Source of the DNA: an uncultured Bacteroidaceae bacterium
Lineage (GTDB): Bacteria > Bacteroidota > Bacteroidia > Bacteroidales > Bacteroidaceae
Direction of reading: 5' to 3'
Assembly (NCBI GenBank): GCA_944321635.1
Contig: CALULY010000017.1
Location: 1-53,481, forward strand
Length of the DNA: 53,481 nt
Both the position numbers and the translations under genes were made by a program. Under the pieces are notes generated by a model. That model saw only the letters and a list, made by a program, of their open reading frames with translations. It ran no database searches and was not told the DNA's origin. This document shows positions 26,982 through 35,858 of the stretch, one piece after another. Within the stretch, counting starts at the first letter, position 1. Each line of letters starts with the position of its first letter.

Positions 26982-27214
26982 AGTGATTGTGTTTTTGTTT
27001 CGTTGTCATTGCTTGCCCTGCACAGTCCTGCGCCGCTGGCTTGCGGTGATTTTTGTGCGGGTAGCGCAAATTTATGTCGTTTGCGTCAAACGCTGTGCCG
27101 CACTGAGGTTAATTTTCCTTGTCCTGGCGCAGCTGCTTGCCGTCAGCCCGTGGCATGAGCGGGCGCGTTGTCTGGGGTGGAAAACAAGTAAGGTGAAATG
27201 CTGACTCTGTTTTT

Positions 27215-27284
27215 AGGTTGAAAATATATAAACGCAGCCTTAGTTTATATAAACTTAACCTGCAAATATATGTTTTCAGGCTGC
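27215..27284. repeat. Nested AT-rich palindrome upstream of queA
   Basis: Three inverted pairs overlap: AGGTT (27215) with AACCT (27257), GCAGCCT (27234) with AGGCTGC (27278), and a perfect 12-bp palindrome GTTTATATAAAC (27243-27254). The same GTTTATATAAAC occurs in the core of the composite repeats, so this may be a related but diverged element or a shared protein site. Confidence 0.5.
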
Positions 27285-27385
27285 AAACAGACTTTATGTA
27301 CTGTCATCCCGGTTTTTTGTTCGGTTGCTGCGGTGTGCCGGGGCGGCTTTTCGTCTTGTCGGACGGGGGAGTGGGCGATTTTGCT

Positions 27386-27393
27386 TAATTTTG
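27386..27393 (+). promoter_or_regulatory. Predicted queA -7 element
   Basis: TAATTTTG fits TAnnTTTG 17 bp before the queA ATG, implying a very short leader. A -33 match at normal spacing is lacking. Confidence 0.4.
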
Positions 27394-27410
27394 CCGCACG
27401 AAAGTTTGAA

Positions 27411-28625
27411 ATGGAAGATACAAGGCATATCAAGATAAGCGACTTCGACTATGACCTTCCCGACGGGAGGATAGCGAAGTTTCCCCTTGCGCGCAGGGAC
27501 TCGTCCAAGTTGTTGCTCTACCGCCATGGCGAGGTGTCGGAGGATGTGTTCTCATCCTTGCCGCGCTACATCGGCGAGGGTGCGTTGATGCTGTTCAACA
27601 ACACCAAGGTCATCCAGGCACGGTTGCATTTCCGCAAGGCGACGGGCGCATTGATCGAGGTGTTCTGCCTTGAGCCTTGCGTGCCGGCAGACTACCTCCT
27701 CAACTTCCAGGCCAAGGGCAGTTGCCAGTGGCTTTGCATGGTCGGCAACCTAAAGAAGTGGAAAGATGGTCCTCTCACCCGCCTTGTCGAGGCCGATGGC
27801 CGCACGATGAGGCTCACGGCGACAAACCTCGGGACGGTGGGGACGAGCCAACTCGTGCGTTTTGACTGGGATGGCGACGCGACATTCTCAGAGGTCTTGG
27901 AGGCTGTGGGCGAACTTCCCATCCCTCCCTACCTGAACCGCGAGGCCGAGGAGAGTGACAAACGGACATACCAAACGGTCTACTCCAAGGTGGAGGGGTC
28001 GGTTGCCGCCCCGACGGCAGGGCTTCACTTCACTGATGATGTGTTGCAAGCGCTGGCGGCCAAGGGTGTCGAGTGCGAGGAGTTGACACTCCATGTCGGT
28101 GCGGGTACGTTCCGCCCGGTCAAAAGCGACGACATAGGCGGCCATGTCATGCACACCGAGACCATCGCGGTCAGCAAGTCAACCATCGAGCGTCTGCTTG
28201 CCCACGGCGCGGCGGCGGTGGCTGTCGGCACTACGTCGGTGAGGACGGTCGAGAGCCTCTACTACATCGGGGCGCAACTGGAGCATGGCGATGCCAGTGA
28301 CGACGCACCTATCCACGTGGGGCAATGGGAACCCTACGCCGGTGCACCGCAGATAAGTCCCGAAAAGGCCTTGCGCAACATCCTCGACCATCTGGAGCGG
28401 CACGGTCTGGATGTGTTGCACGCGAGCACGGGGATAATGATCGCGCCAGGCTACACCTACCACTACGTCAAGGGCATGGTGACAAACTTCCACCAGCCCA
28501 AGAGCACTTTGCTGCTGTTGGTCTCGGCTTTTGTCGGCGGGGACTGGAGGCGCATCTACGACTACGCACTTTCGCACGATTTCCGTTTCTTGAGTTACGG
28601 AGACAGTTCATTGCTGTTGCCATAA
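27411..28625 (+). CDS. queA: S-adenosylmethionine:tRNA ribosyltransferase-isomerase QueA
   Basis: The 404-residue enzyme starts with ISDFDYDLPDGRIAKFPLARRDSSKLL, the standard QueA N-terminus. It has VAAPTAGLHFTDDVL near 203, LHVGAGTFRPV near 225 and the C-terminal GMVTNFHQPKSTLLLLVSAF near 365. It transfers and isomerises the ribosyl group of SAM onto preQ1 in tRNA, giving epoxyqueuosine. A longer frame to 27270 has no similarity to the family, and the predicted promoter lies inside it, so ATG 27411 is the start. A strong terminator follows. Confidence 0.95.
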   Translation: MEDTRHIKISDFDYDLPDGRIAKFPLARRDSSKLLLYRHGEVSEDVFSSLPRYIGEGALMLFNNTKVIQARLHFRKATGALIEVFCLEPCVPADYLLNFQAKGSCQWLCMVGNLKKWKDGPLTRLVEADGRTMRLTATNLGTVGTSQLVRFDWDGDATFSEVLEAVGELPIPPYLNREAEESDKRTYQTVYSKVEGSVAAPTAGLHFTDDVLQALAAKGVECEELTLHVGAGTFRPVKSDDIGGHVMHTETIAVSKSTIERLLAHGAAAVAVGTTSVRTVESLYYIGAQLEHGDASDDAPIHVGQWEPYAGAPQISPEKALRNILDHLERHGLDVLHASTGIMIAPGYTYHYVKGMVTNFHQPKSTLLLLVSAFVGGDWRRIYDYALSHDFRFLSYGDSSLLLP

Positions 28626-28653
28626 GCGGGGCATCCGCTGCCTGTCGCATCTG

Positions 28654-28690
28654 ATCCTGCCGTCACGACTTCGGTACGTGGCGGCAGGAT
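28654..28690 (+). terminator. Intrinsic terminator after queA
   Basis: ATCCTGCCG pairs with CGGCAGGAT, with an inner CACG/CGTG pairing around ACTTCGGTA, and TTCGCTTTG follows. It lies 29 bp past the queA stop. Confidence 0.8.
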
Positions 28691-28777
28691 TTCGCTTTGT
28701 TAGGGATGAAAGGGGCGGCGGGACACGCGGATGCTTATCATCTTTTAACGTTTTGCAATCACTTGTCCCTCAGCAAT

Positions 28778-28813
28778 GGTAACAATGTGGTAACTATGGC
28801 ACGCATTGGTAAC
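28778..28813. promoter_or_regulatory. Three GGTAAC repeats upstream of the cupin gene
   Basis: GGTAAC occurs at 28778, 28789 and 28808, the first two exactly 11 bp apart and all on the same strand, within CAATGGTAAC/CATTGGTAAC contexts. It may be a regulator site. The rest of 28691-28923 shows no gene. Confidence 0.35.
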
Positions 28814-28923
28814 GTCTTGCAGGGCAATGTTCCGCCATCTAATTTCGCATCATCAAGAACGAATCATCGTCGCCCGCGCGTCTGTGGTGCGGCCATCAAT
28901 GAACAATAAATAATAGGTAGACT

Positions 28924-29373
28924 ATGAAACAGATTGAGAAGACCATCGAATCCGCAAATGCAACTGCCGTGAGCGTCGGCAGTCTGAGCGGATTGTGTGA
29001 TTATGTCGTGGAACTTGGTCCTGACGTGAAGATTCCGGGGAAGGTGTTTGTCGGCGCGGCACTGGGCGCGACGGGTGCCGAAGTCTCTTTCCAGATGTTC
29101 CAGCCCGGGACGGAAACAGGATTTTTGCACACCCACAAGACCCATGAGGAACTGTACTTCTTCCTCCGTGGCACTGGCGAATTCCAGGTTGACGGGCAAG
29201 TGTTCAACGTCGGGGAGGGGAGTGTCGTCCGCGTCGCCCCTGCCGGCAAGCGGTCAGTCCGCAACAACGGGACTGAACCTCTCGTGATGCTCTGCGTGCA
29301 GTACAAAGGCGGGACATTCACATCCGAGGATGCCACCGATGGCAACATCCTTGGCGAGCCTGTCGTCTGGTGA
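28924..29373 (+). CDS. Small cupin-domain protein
   Basis: The 149-residue protein is a single cupin barrel. The first motif reads GFLHTHKTHEELYFFLRGTGEFQVDG (about residues 60-85), with the H, H, E metal-ligand pattern. The second motif is weaker, and VRNNGTEPLVMLCVQYKGG ends the barrel. Small cupins bind a metal and may be isomerases, dioxygenases or sensors; nothing narrows it further here. It is a one-gene unit flanked by terminators, with possible GGTAAC operator repeats upstream. Confidence 0.8.
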   Translation: MKQIEKTIESANATAVSVGSLSGLCDYVVELGPDVKIPGKVFVGAALGATGAEVSFQMFQPGTETGFLHTHKTHEELYFFLRGTGEFQVDGQVFNVGEGSVVRVAPAGKRSVRNNGTEPLVMLCVQYKGGTFTSEDATDGNILGEPVVW

Positions 29374-29439
29374 CAGGAGGCATAAGGCCGGTTGCCGCCG
29401 CCGGTTTGGCTGGTGGCTGCTGGCAAATCAATCGACGCG

Positions 29440-29484
29440 AGGTCAGGGACACGCCGTGAGAGCGTGTCCCTGACCTTTGCTTTT
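29440..29484 (+). terminator. Intrinsic terminator after the cupin gene
   Basis: A 15-bp perfect stem (AGGTCAGGGACACGC / GCGTGTCCCTGACCT) with a 7-base loop is followed by TTGCTTTT. The remainder of 29374-29676 holds only the likely rpe promoter region, where TACTTTTA near 29610 is a weak -7 candidate. Confidence 0.88.
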
Positions 29485-29676
29485 AGGAGGTTGCCTCTTT
29501 TGCCGGCATTGCGGCAAGCCATGCAGGCGCGGCGGTCTTGCTCTGTCGGCGCGGGAATGTTTTTATTTCGGGATATTGGCGGCAAATGAATATTAATTCC
29601 TACTTTTATCTTCCGAAACTAACATTCCCATGCCGGCCGGTTGCGGTCGGTTGTCATCTAAAACAGCTAAGACACT

Positions 29677-30324
29677 ATGACTATTGTTTCCCCATCCCTG
29701 CTCTCGGCAGACTTCGGGCATCTGGCCGAAGAGTTGGACATGATCAACCGCAGCGAGGCGGATTGGTTGCACATAGATGTGATGGACGGGGTGTTTGTCC
29801 CCAACATCTCATTCGGTTTCCCAGTCCTCAAGCACGTCGCCAAGCTGTGCCGCAAGCCTTTGGACGTGCATTTGATGATAGTAGACCCTGAGAGGTACAT
29901 CGATGAGGTGAAAGCTCTCGGCACCAAGATTATGAATGTCCACTACGAGGCTTGCCGCCACATACACCGTGTCGTGCAGCAAATCCGCGCGGCCGGCATG
30001 TCACCTGCCGTCACTCTCAACCCAGGCACTCCCGTCTGCGTGCTCAAGGACATAATAGGTGATGTGGACATGGTGCTCTTGATGAGTGTCAACCCCGGGT
30101 TCGGCGGGCAAAAGTTCATCGAGCACACGTTGCTCAAGGTCGCCGAGTTGAAGGCTTTGATTGCCGAGACGGGATCAAAGGCGTTGATAGAAGTAGACGG
30201 AGGGGTCAATGCCGAGACTGGTGCGCGGCTTGTCGAGGCGGGTGCGCAGGCTCTGGTGGCTGGCAATTATGTCTTTTCGTCAAAAGAACCCGAGAAAGTC
30301 ATCGCTGGCTTGAAACGGTTGTGA
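29677..30324 (+). CDS. rpe: Ribulose-phosphate 3-epimerase
   Basis: The 215-residue TIM-barrel enzyme shows all the family blocks: IVSPSLLSADFGHL at the start, the metal-site segment WLHIDVMDGVFVPNISFG near 31-48, LDVHLMI near 66, VLLMSVNPGFGGQKF near 135 and EVDGGVN near 173. It interconverts ribulose-5-phosphate and xylulose-5-phosphate in the pentose phosphate pathway. comEC follows with no gap to speak of (TTG one base after the stop), so the two are co-transcribed. Confidence 0.96.
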   Translation: MTIVSPSLLSADFGHLAEELDMINRSEADWLHIDVMDGVFVPNISFGFPVLKHVAKLCRKPLDVHLMIVDPERYIDEVKALGTKIMNVHYEACRHIHRVVQQIRAAGMSPAVTLNPGTPVCVLKDIIGDVDMVLLMSVNPGFGGQKFIEHTLLKVAELKALIAETGSKALIEVDGGVNAETGARLVEAGAQALVAGNYVFSSKEPEKVIAGLKRL

Positions 30325-30325
30325 C

Positions 30326-32308
30326 TTGACTTCCCGTGACATCATAGGGGGCGCACCGCTGCTGCGTCCGTTGTTGGCGTTGGTCGCAGGGGTATTCCTT
30401 GCGGCCAACGTGCCTTTGTCGGCGTGCTTTGCCGCGTTGCTCCTGGTGGTGGCGGTCGCCCTTGTCGCCGTGCGCAAGGCGGTTTTTGCCTCGACGGGCA
30501 AGTCATTGCTGCTGTCGCTCCTGTTTGTCGCGCTCGGGATGGTGGAAGTCCGAGTGCAGGACGACGGCCGTCCTGCGCCATTTCCCTCGGACGAAGCGGT
30601 CTATGAATGCCGCCTGACGGGCGATGTCTACCACTGTGGCAAGAGTTGGCGCGCCCATGTCGAGGTGTTGCGCCGCATGGATTCGGTGGCGGTGGGCGAC
30701 GGTGCGCGGGCGTTGCTCTACCTTGCTGACACGGCCGTGCATTCCAGTCTCAAGGAAGGTGACTGCTTCTATGCCCGCACGTCGATGTCTTTGCCCGCTT
30801 TCAATGAGGGCTACCGCGACTATCTCCTGAGGAACAACGTCTGCGGGACGGGCTATGTCGCCCCTGGCAACCTGTGTGTCGTGGGGCATGATGAGCCGTC
30901 AGGGCTGATGTCATTTGCCGCGCAGTGCCGCAGGGCGGTGCATGGGTGGTATGCCTCGCTGGGGTTCGACGGCGACGAACTGGCCGTCCTCTCGGCATTG
31001 ACTATCGGTCTGCGCGACAGCATCAGTGATGAGTTGAACGAGGCCTATTCCATCTCCGGCCTGGCCCATGTGCTTTCGCTGTCGGGGTTGCACGTCGGGC
31101 TCATATTCCTCGTCCTGCAACTCTTGCTGCGTCCCATGGCGCGGACTGCCTGGGGCGGTGTCGCGGCCTGGGTCTTGCTGACTGCGGCGTTGCTGGTCTT
31201 TGCGGTGTTCACGGGGCTCTCGTCGCCGGTGGTGCGGTCATGCTTCATGATGTCGGCTTTCGGCTTTTCTGTCCTCACGCGGCGCGGCACGTCGTTGAAT
31301 GCTTTGTGCATCGTGGCTATGGCGATGGTCGTGTGCGATTACCGCTACCTCTACGACGTGAGTTTCCAGATGTCGTTCATGGCGGTACTTTTCATATTGC
31401 TGTTTTATGCCCCTCTCGCCGCGCGTTGGCAGGTGAGGTCGCGGGTTTGGCGCTATGTCAAGGACACTTTTGTCATCTCATTCGTAGCGCAGATGGGTGT
31501 TGCGCCTATTGTAGCGTTCACTTTCGGGACATTTTCCGTCTATGGCATAGTGTCGTCTGTCGTGGTTGTCCCGTTCCTTTCGTTGCTGATGTATGTTGCC
31601 GTCGCCCTCCTCATGCTGTCGTGGATCCCGTTTGTGGCGGCCGTTTTCGTAGCGGTGGTTGGTGGCGGCTTGCGGGTGATGAATTGGTGCGCGGGGTTTT
31701 TCAGCGCGCTGCCGTTGGCTGATGCCCGTGTCACGCTCGATTTGGTGGGGCTTGCGCTGTGCTATGTCGCCGTGGTCGCGCTCCTTGCATGGATGGTGCG
31801 CGGCACTCCCGTGCGTTTCCGCCTGCTGGGTTGTGCGGTGGCGTTGTGCGTTGCCTACGGCGCGGTGTGCCAGTGGGTGCGGTGGCGCAGGTGCGAAGTG
31901 GTGTGGGAGAACACATTGGGAGGCGTGTCATGCCGGTTTGTGGACGGGTTTGCCTCTGTGCCGTTTGTCGTCGATGCCCCCGACACCTTGTCCGTGCCAG
32001 GTGAGGGCTGCTGGCAATGGGGGCGGGTGGCGGACTTTCGTGGCGTGACGGTGGTGAGGGTTGACACGGCATTCTGGCAAGTGCCGCCTGTCGAGGCACC
32101 ATTTGAGGCGGACTGCCTGTGGTTGAGCCGTGGAGCAAGGGGAAGGCTGGATGCCTTGTCAGAAGCCACCGGCGCAAGGTGCGTGGTGCTGGACAGCGGC
32201 TTGCCGGCATACTACCGCAATCAATTCGCTTCGGCGGCCGATTCGCTCGGCCTGGCGGTGGTGGACATGAGTGCCAGGGCAACCTATGCCGTGCCTGTGG
32301 GCGACTGA
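30326..32308 (+). CDS. comEC: ComEC/Rec2-family DNA uptake channel
   Basis: The 660-residue membrane protein has an N-terminal DUF4131-like region with two or three helices, then a soluble domain. The Competence core follows (ISGLAHVLSLSGLHVGLIFLVL near 240-262, where LSGLHVG is the family hallmark, and DVSFQMSFMAVLF near 345), with about eight helices. It lacks the metallo-beta-lactamase domain that ends longer ComEC proteins; shorter forms like this occur in Bacteroidota. By family knowledge it passes single-stranded DNA across the inner membrane. The start is TTG 30326, one base after the rpe stop; no better in-frame start precedes the first helix. Confidence 0.9.
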   Translation: MTSRDIIGGAPLLRPLLALVAGVFLAANVPLSACFAALLLVVAVALVAVRKAVFASTGKSLLLSLLFVALGMVEVRVQDDGRPAPFPSDEAVYECRLTGDVYHCGKSWRAHVEVLRRMDSVAVGDGARALLYLADTAVHSSLKEGDCFYARTSMSLPAFNEGYRDYLLRNNVCGTGYVAPGNLCVVGHDEPSGLMSFAAQCRRAVHGWYASLGFDGDELAVLSALTIGLRDSISDELNEAYSISGLAHVLSLSGLHVGLIFLVLQLLLRPMARTAWGGVAAWVLLTAALLVFAVFTGLSSPVVRSCFMMSAFGFSVLTRRGTSLNALCIVAMAMVVCDYRYLYDVSFQMSFMAVLFILLFYAPLAARWQVRSRVWRYVKDTFVISFVAQMGVAPIVAFTFGTFSVYGIVSSVVVVPFLSLLMYVAVALLMLSWIPFVAAVFVAVVGGGLRVMNWCAGFFSALPLADARVTLDLVGLALCYVAVVALLAWMVRGTPVRFRLLGCAVALCVAYGAVCQWVRWRRCEVVWENTLGGVSCRFVDGFASVPFVVDAPDTLSVPGEGCWQWGRVADFRGVTVVRVDTAFWQVPPVEAPFEADCLWLSRGARGRLDALSEATGARCVVLDSGLPAYYRNQFASAADSLGLAVVDMSARATYAVPVGD

Positions 32309-32349
32309 CCCGCGCTGCCGCTCCGGTCGGGCTGGGGGGACAAATCAGA

Positions 32350-32725
32350 TGGCAATAGACAGAAACTTGCACTATGTCAGACGTAAAGTTGCATTAGGTC
32401 AGACGTAAAGTAAAAACAAAACTTCTGTTTATACATTCAAAACTTTTGTTTATATATTCAAAAGTTCTGTTTATATAAACAAAACTTCTGAATATACTTT
32501 TCATTAGGAGGCAACCAACTTTCCGTCTGACGCAACGGGGTTTTAGGCCAGACCTCTGCGGGTTTTCCCCTTACCCCGCACCCTTGAGCACCGCCGCGCA
32601 GCAGTAGAGACGCGATTAATCGCGTCTCTACATATTCACCACCATATGTAAATAAAAGGGAAACGCGAGGCAAAGATATGCTCCCCGCGAGCCTCATCCC
32701 TTGGCGTAGCGGGCGTGCCGGTCTT
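32350..32725 (-). repeat. Composite repeat element, copy 2
   Basis: This copy lies in the opposite orientation to copy 1. From the left it has GTCAGAC boundary motifs (32378, 32400), the AT-rich core with several TATAAAC/GTTTATA units and an arm at 32474-32493, the conserved CAACTTTCCGTCTGACGC block, one palindrome (32604-32631), and an edge GATGCTCCCCGCGAGCCTCATCCC. The edge matches copy 1 apart from an insertion near 32650-32670. It lies between comEC and the MFS gene. Confidence 0.8.
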
Positions 32726-32816
32726 GTACCGCGTGTGCAGGCGTGCCGCCTTTGTCGGGGGAGGTGGGACGGATAGGAGTTTTGCGCCTTTATGTCGCGG
32801 ATTAAAATCAGTTTCT

Positions 32817-32824
32817 TACTTTTG
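32817..32824 (+). promoter_or_regulatory. Predicted -7 element of the MFS gene
   Basis: TACTTTTG fits TAnnTTTG, 48 bp before the start codon. The -33 match is poor (TTTATG about 24 bp upstream). Confidence 0.4.
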
Positions 32825-32872
32825 CAGCCCGAATTGATAAATGTCTTTATAAACCAGGAAAGGGAAAGGAAC

Positions 32873-34024
32873 ATGAAGAAAAGTCTTGTCGCCCTCGCAT
32901 TCGGCACGCTGGGGCTCGGCATAGCTGAGTTCACGATGATGGGGCTTTTGCCCTATGTCGCCGCCGACCTCGGCATAGGCATCCCGGTGGCGGGGCATCT
33001 CATCTCGGCCTACGCGATGGGTGTGTGCTGCGGTGCGCCGCTTTTGTTGCTGGCCAGGAGGGCGCGCCTCAAGGACATCTTGCTGGCTTTGGTGGGGCTC
33101 ATGCTGGTCGGCAACATGTGTGCGGCGTTGTCGCCCAGCTACCCGGTGCTGCTGGCGGCGCGCTTTGTGTCGGGACTGCCGCATGGGGCATATTTTGGCG
33201 TAGGGTCGATCGTCGCCTCGCGCCTTGCCGACGAGGGGCACGGGACGCAGGCCGTGTCGATAATGATCGCCGGCATGACCGTCGCCAACCTGCTTGGCGT
33301 GCCGTTGGGCACGTCGCTGAGCCATGTTTTGTCGTGGCGGGTGACGTTCATGCTCGTGAGCGGGTGGGCGTTGCTGACGTTGTGGTATGTGTGGCGTTGG
33401 GTGCCGCAGGTCGAGGGGCTGGAGGACACGGGTTTCCGTGGGCAGTTCCGCTTCCTCAAGCGTCCTGCGCCGTGGCTGGTGCTGGCGGCGACGGCGTTGG
33501 GCAACGGCGGTGTGTTCTGCTGGTACAGCTATGTCAGTCCCCAGATGACGGAGGTGTCGGGCTTCAGTGATGGGGCGATGACGGCGTTGATGGTGCTTGC
33601 GGGCTTCGGGATGGTCGCCGGCAACCTCGCCGGCGGGCGGTTGTCCGACCGTTACACTCCAGGGCGGGTGGCCATGGTGACGCAAGGCGTGCTGGCGTTG
33701 CTGCTCGTGGCGATGTTTTTCCTCGCACCTGTCAAGTGGCTTGCCCCGTTGCTGATGGCGGCTTGCACGGCTGGCCTGTTCGCGGTGTCAAGCCCTGAGC
33801 AGGTGTTGATGATACGCCTTGCGCCCGGTGGCGAATTGCTCGGCGGGGCAAGCGTGCAGATGGCCTTCAACCTGGGCAATGCAATCGGTGCCTGGGTCGG
33901 GGGATTGGCGACGGTGCGCGGCTACGAATGGCCGGCTTTGCCTGGTGCAGCCTTGGCTTTCGGCGGGTTTGTTATGCTCGCGGTCTTTAATCGTGTTGAC
34001 CGGCATGGCAAGGCGGCGGCTTGA
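32873..34024 (+). CDS. MFS exporter (DHA1, AraJ-like)
   Basis: The 383-residue protein has twelve hydrophobic helices in two six-helix halves. FGTLGLGIAEFTMMGLLPYVAADLGI at the N-terminus and GRLSDRYTPGRVA between helices eight and nine fit the DHA1/AraJ-like exporters of sugars or drugs. RFVSGLPHGAYFGVG in helix four to five is also typical. The substrate is unknown. ATG 32873 starts just before helix one, after GGAAAGGGAAAGGA; the upstream frame continuation overlaps the predicted promoter. It ends at a shared bidirectional terminator facing the thioesterase gene. Confidence 0.88.
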   Translation: MKKSLVALAFGTLGLGIAEFTMMGLLPYVAADLGIGIPVAGHLISAYAMGVCCGAPLLLLARRARLKDILLALVGLMLVGNMCAALSPSYPVLLAARFVSGLPHGAYFGVGSIVASRLADEGHGTQAVSIMIAGMTVANLLGVPLGTSLSHVLSWRVTFMLVSGWALLTLWYVWRWVPQVEGLEDTGFRGQFRFLKRPAPWLVLAATALGNGGVFCWYSYVSPQMTEVSGFSDGAMTALMVLAGFGMVAGNLAGGRLSDRYTPGRVAMVTQGVLALLLVAMFFLAPVKWLAPLLMAACTAGLFAVSSPEQVLMIRLAPGGELLGGASVQMAFNLGNAIGAWVGGLATVRGYEWPALPGAALAFGGFVMLAVFNRVDRHGKAAA

Positions 34025-34049
34025 CCGCAGCATATCGGTGGCATAAGCA

Positions 34050-34080
34050 CAAGGGGCTGCCCGGTCCGGGCAGCCCCTTG
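34050..34080. terminator. Bidirectional terminator (perfect 15-bp hairpin)
   Basis: CAAGGGGCTGCCCGG and CCGGGCAGCCCCTTG are perfect arms around one base. It sits between the convergent MFS and thioesterase genes. The T-runs on either side are weak, but the stem is very strong. Confidence 0.7.
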
Positions 34081-34139
34081 TCGTGTCCTTGGGCGTTTGT
34101 GGTGCGGGTGGCTCGGGAAGATGCCGCCCGTGTGACAGC

Positions 34140-34532
34140 TCACAATTTGGATAGGAAGCGGGCGCGGTCAACGACATAGCGGACGTGGCGGCCTTCGCCT
34201 ATCGTTCCCGCCTCGTCCTCGGCACGGACATCGAATGTCAAACGCCGCCCGTCCGCCTCGACGAGTGTCGCGGTGGCACGCACTTCCGTTCCCGGTTTGC
34301 TGGGGCGGAGGTGGGTGGTCTCTATCATAGACCCGACCGTTGTCGAGCCTTCGGGCAGATGTGCAGCCACGGCGAGCATGGCCGCGTTTTCCATCAAGGC
34401 GACCATCGCCGGGGTGGCCAGCACCTCCATGTCGCCTGAGCCGAGTGCTTGCGCCGTCATCGTGGCATCGACCACGGCGCATGATGTGTGGGCAAGTCCT
34501 GTTTGCATGGTTGTTGTGGGTTTTGGGTTCAT
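34140..34532 (-). CDS. Hot-dog-fold thioesterase (fluoroacetyl-CoA thioesterase-like)
   Basis: The 130-residue protein has the hot-dog pattern of the FlK-like family: VLATPAMVALMENAAMLAVAAHLPEG near residues 35-60, where the family has its catalytic threonine and glutamate, and TTVGSMIETTHLRPSKPGTEVRATATL next. It should hydrolyse short acyl-CoA thioesters in the cytosol; the true substrate is not evident. ATG 34532 gives a 13-bp gap to the alcohol dehydrogenase gene upstream, so the two form an operon. The longer frame to 34574 would overlap that gene. Confidence 0.8.
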   Translation of the reverse strand: MNPKPTTTMQTGLAHTSCAVVDATMTAQALGSGDMEVLATPAMVALMENAAMLAVAAHLPEGSTTVGSMIETTHLRPSKPGTEVRATATLVEADGRRLTFDVRAEDEAGTIGEGRHVRYVVDRARFLSKL

Positions 34533-34545
34533 ACTTATGTTTGAT

Positions 34546-35721
34546 TCATCCCCTGCACAGTTCGTAGATTTCACGGCAGTCTTGCGGGGTGAGGCGGACG
34601 TAGTTGCCGAGGCTTTCGCCCTTGTTTTCCACGAGTTTTGACACGAGCAGGTCTATGTCGGGGTCGTCCACGCCCAGTTCACCGAATGTGACGGGCAAGC
34701 CTATGGACTTCAGGAATGCTTTGAGGCGTGCCACCCCGGCGAGGGCGGTGGCTTCGGGCGTTTCCATTGGAGATACGCCAAAGACGCGCTCGGCGAACTG
34801 GACCACTTTGTGCGGGTTGTGCGACGACATCCACGTCAGCCAAGCGGGGAAGATAACGGCGAGACCAGCCCCGTGGGTGACATCATAGACGGCACTCACC
34901 TCATGTTCGATGGCGTGGGATGCCCAATCTTCTTCGCGGCCGACGCCGCAGGTGCCGTTGTGGGCTATCATGCCGCACCACATGATGTTTGCCCGTGCGT
35001 CATAGTCGGTGGGCGACGTCATCACCACCCCTGCCTGGTGGATGATGGTCTGCAAGGTGGCTTCGCAAAGGCGGTCGGTCACTTCGACCCCCTCGGTGTT
35101 GGAGAAGTAACGTTCCATGATGTGCGCCATCATGTCGGCGATGCCGCAAGCTGTCTGAAACGGGGGAAGCGTGAAAGTCAACTCGGGATTCATGATGGAG
35201 AAACGCGGGCGGAGGACTTCTTCTGTCCTTATGCTTATCTTGTGCAAGCCGTCACGCTTGGTGATGACCGTATTGCCCGAGCCTTCGCTGCCCGATGCCG
35301 GTATCGTCAGCACCACGCCCACCGGCAACGCCGCAGCCGGCACTGCCTTGCCAGAATAGAAGTCCCAGAAGTCGCCGTCGTACACTGCGCCGGCAGCTAT
35401 GCCCTTGGCCGTGTCTATGACAGAACCGCCGCCGACAGCAAGTATGAAGTCCACGCCTTGGCTTCGGCAGATGTCGATGCCCTCATACACCCTGTCATCG
35501 GTGGGATTGGGGCGTATGCCGGCCAGCTCGACATGAGCCAGCCCCTTGGCCTCCATGTCAGCCAGCACGCGGGCGAGCAAACCGCTGCGGACTACCGACC
35601 CTCCTCCATAGACTACAAGTACACGATGCGCGCCATACTTGACGCACAATTCGCCTACACGTGCCTCAGCCCCGCGCCCGAAGGCGAAATAAGTGGGACT
35701 GCAAAAGTTGAAATTGTTCAT
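34546..35721 (-). CDS. Iron-containing alcohol dehydrogenase (butanol dehydrogenase-like)
   Basis: The 391-residue enzyme starts FNFCSPTYFAFGRGAEARVGEL and has the nucleotide-binding VLVVYGGGSVVRSG near 36-49 and AVGGGSVIDTAKGIA near 96-110. Metal-ligand segments are ACGIADMMAHIMERY near 196 and WASHAIEHEVSAVYDVTHGAG near 266-285, whose histidines and aspartate bind Fe or Zn. It matches the YqhD/butanol dehydrogenase branch, which reduces aldehydes with NAD(P)H. It is paired with a thioesterase downstream. Confidence 0.93.
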   Translation of the reverse strand: MNNFNFCSPTYFAFGRGAEARVGELCVKYGAHRVLVVYGGGSVVRSGLLARVLADMEAKGLAHVELAGIRPNPTDDRVYEGIDICRSQGVDFILAVGGGSVIDTAKGIAAGAVYDGDFWDFYSGKAVPAAALPVGVVLTIPASGSEGSGNTVITKRDGLHKISIRTEEVLRPRFSIMNPELTFTLPPFQTACGIADMMAHIMERYFSNTEGVEVTDRLCEATLQTIIHQAGVVMTSPTDYDARANIMWCGMIAHNGTCGVGREEDWASHAIEHEVSAVYDVTHGAGLAVIFPAWLTWMSSHNPHKVVQFAERVFGVSPMETPEATALAGVARLKAFLKSIGLPVTFGELGVDDPDIDLLVSKLVENKGESLGNYVRLTPQDCREIYELCRG

Positions 35722-35753
35722 TGTCGCTGTCGTTTTTGGTTTTTATGTTGATG

Positions 35754-35761
35754 CAAATATA
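35754..35761 (-). promoter_or_regulatory. Predicted -7 element of the alcohol dehydrogenase operon
   Basis: Minus-strand TATATTTG fits TAnnTTTG, 33 bp upstream of the start codon. No good -33 box was seen. Confidence 0.4.
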
Positions 35762-35795
35762 GGAAATATGGAATGCCCGCCGTGCCGCAAACAAA

Positions 35796-35830
35796 AGTTC
35801 CCGTGCGGATGGTTGCACCGCACGGGAACT
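35796..35830 (-). terminator. Intrinsic terminator of the Omp28-like gene
   Basis: On the minus strand AGTTCCCGTGCGG pairs perfectly with CCGCACGGGAACT around a 9-base loop and TTTGTTTG follows. It lies 29 bp after the stop of the gene ending at 35859. Confidence 0.88.
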
Positions 35831-35858
35831 CCGTTTGTAGCCAGTCCGCCTTGCGCCG

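Larger units (their letters stand above)
26982..27410. other. Intergenic region between divergent DUF2027 and queA genes
   Basis: No gene is supported here. The left part should hold the DUF2027 promoter: minus-strand TAAATTTG at 27067-27074 fits a -7 box but lacks a well-placed -33. The middle holds the nested palindrome at 27215-27284. The right part leads into queA. Confidence 0.5.
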
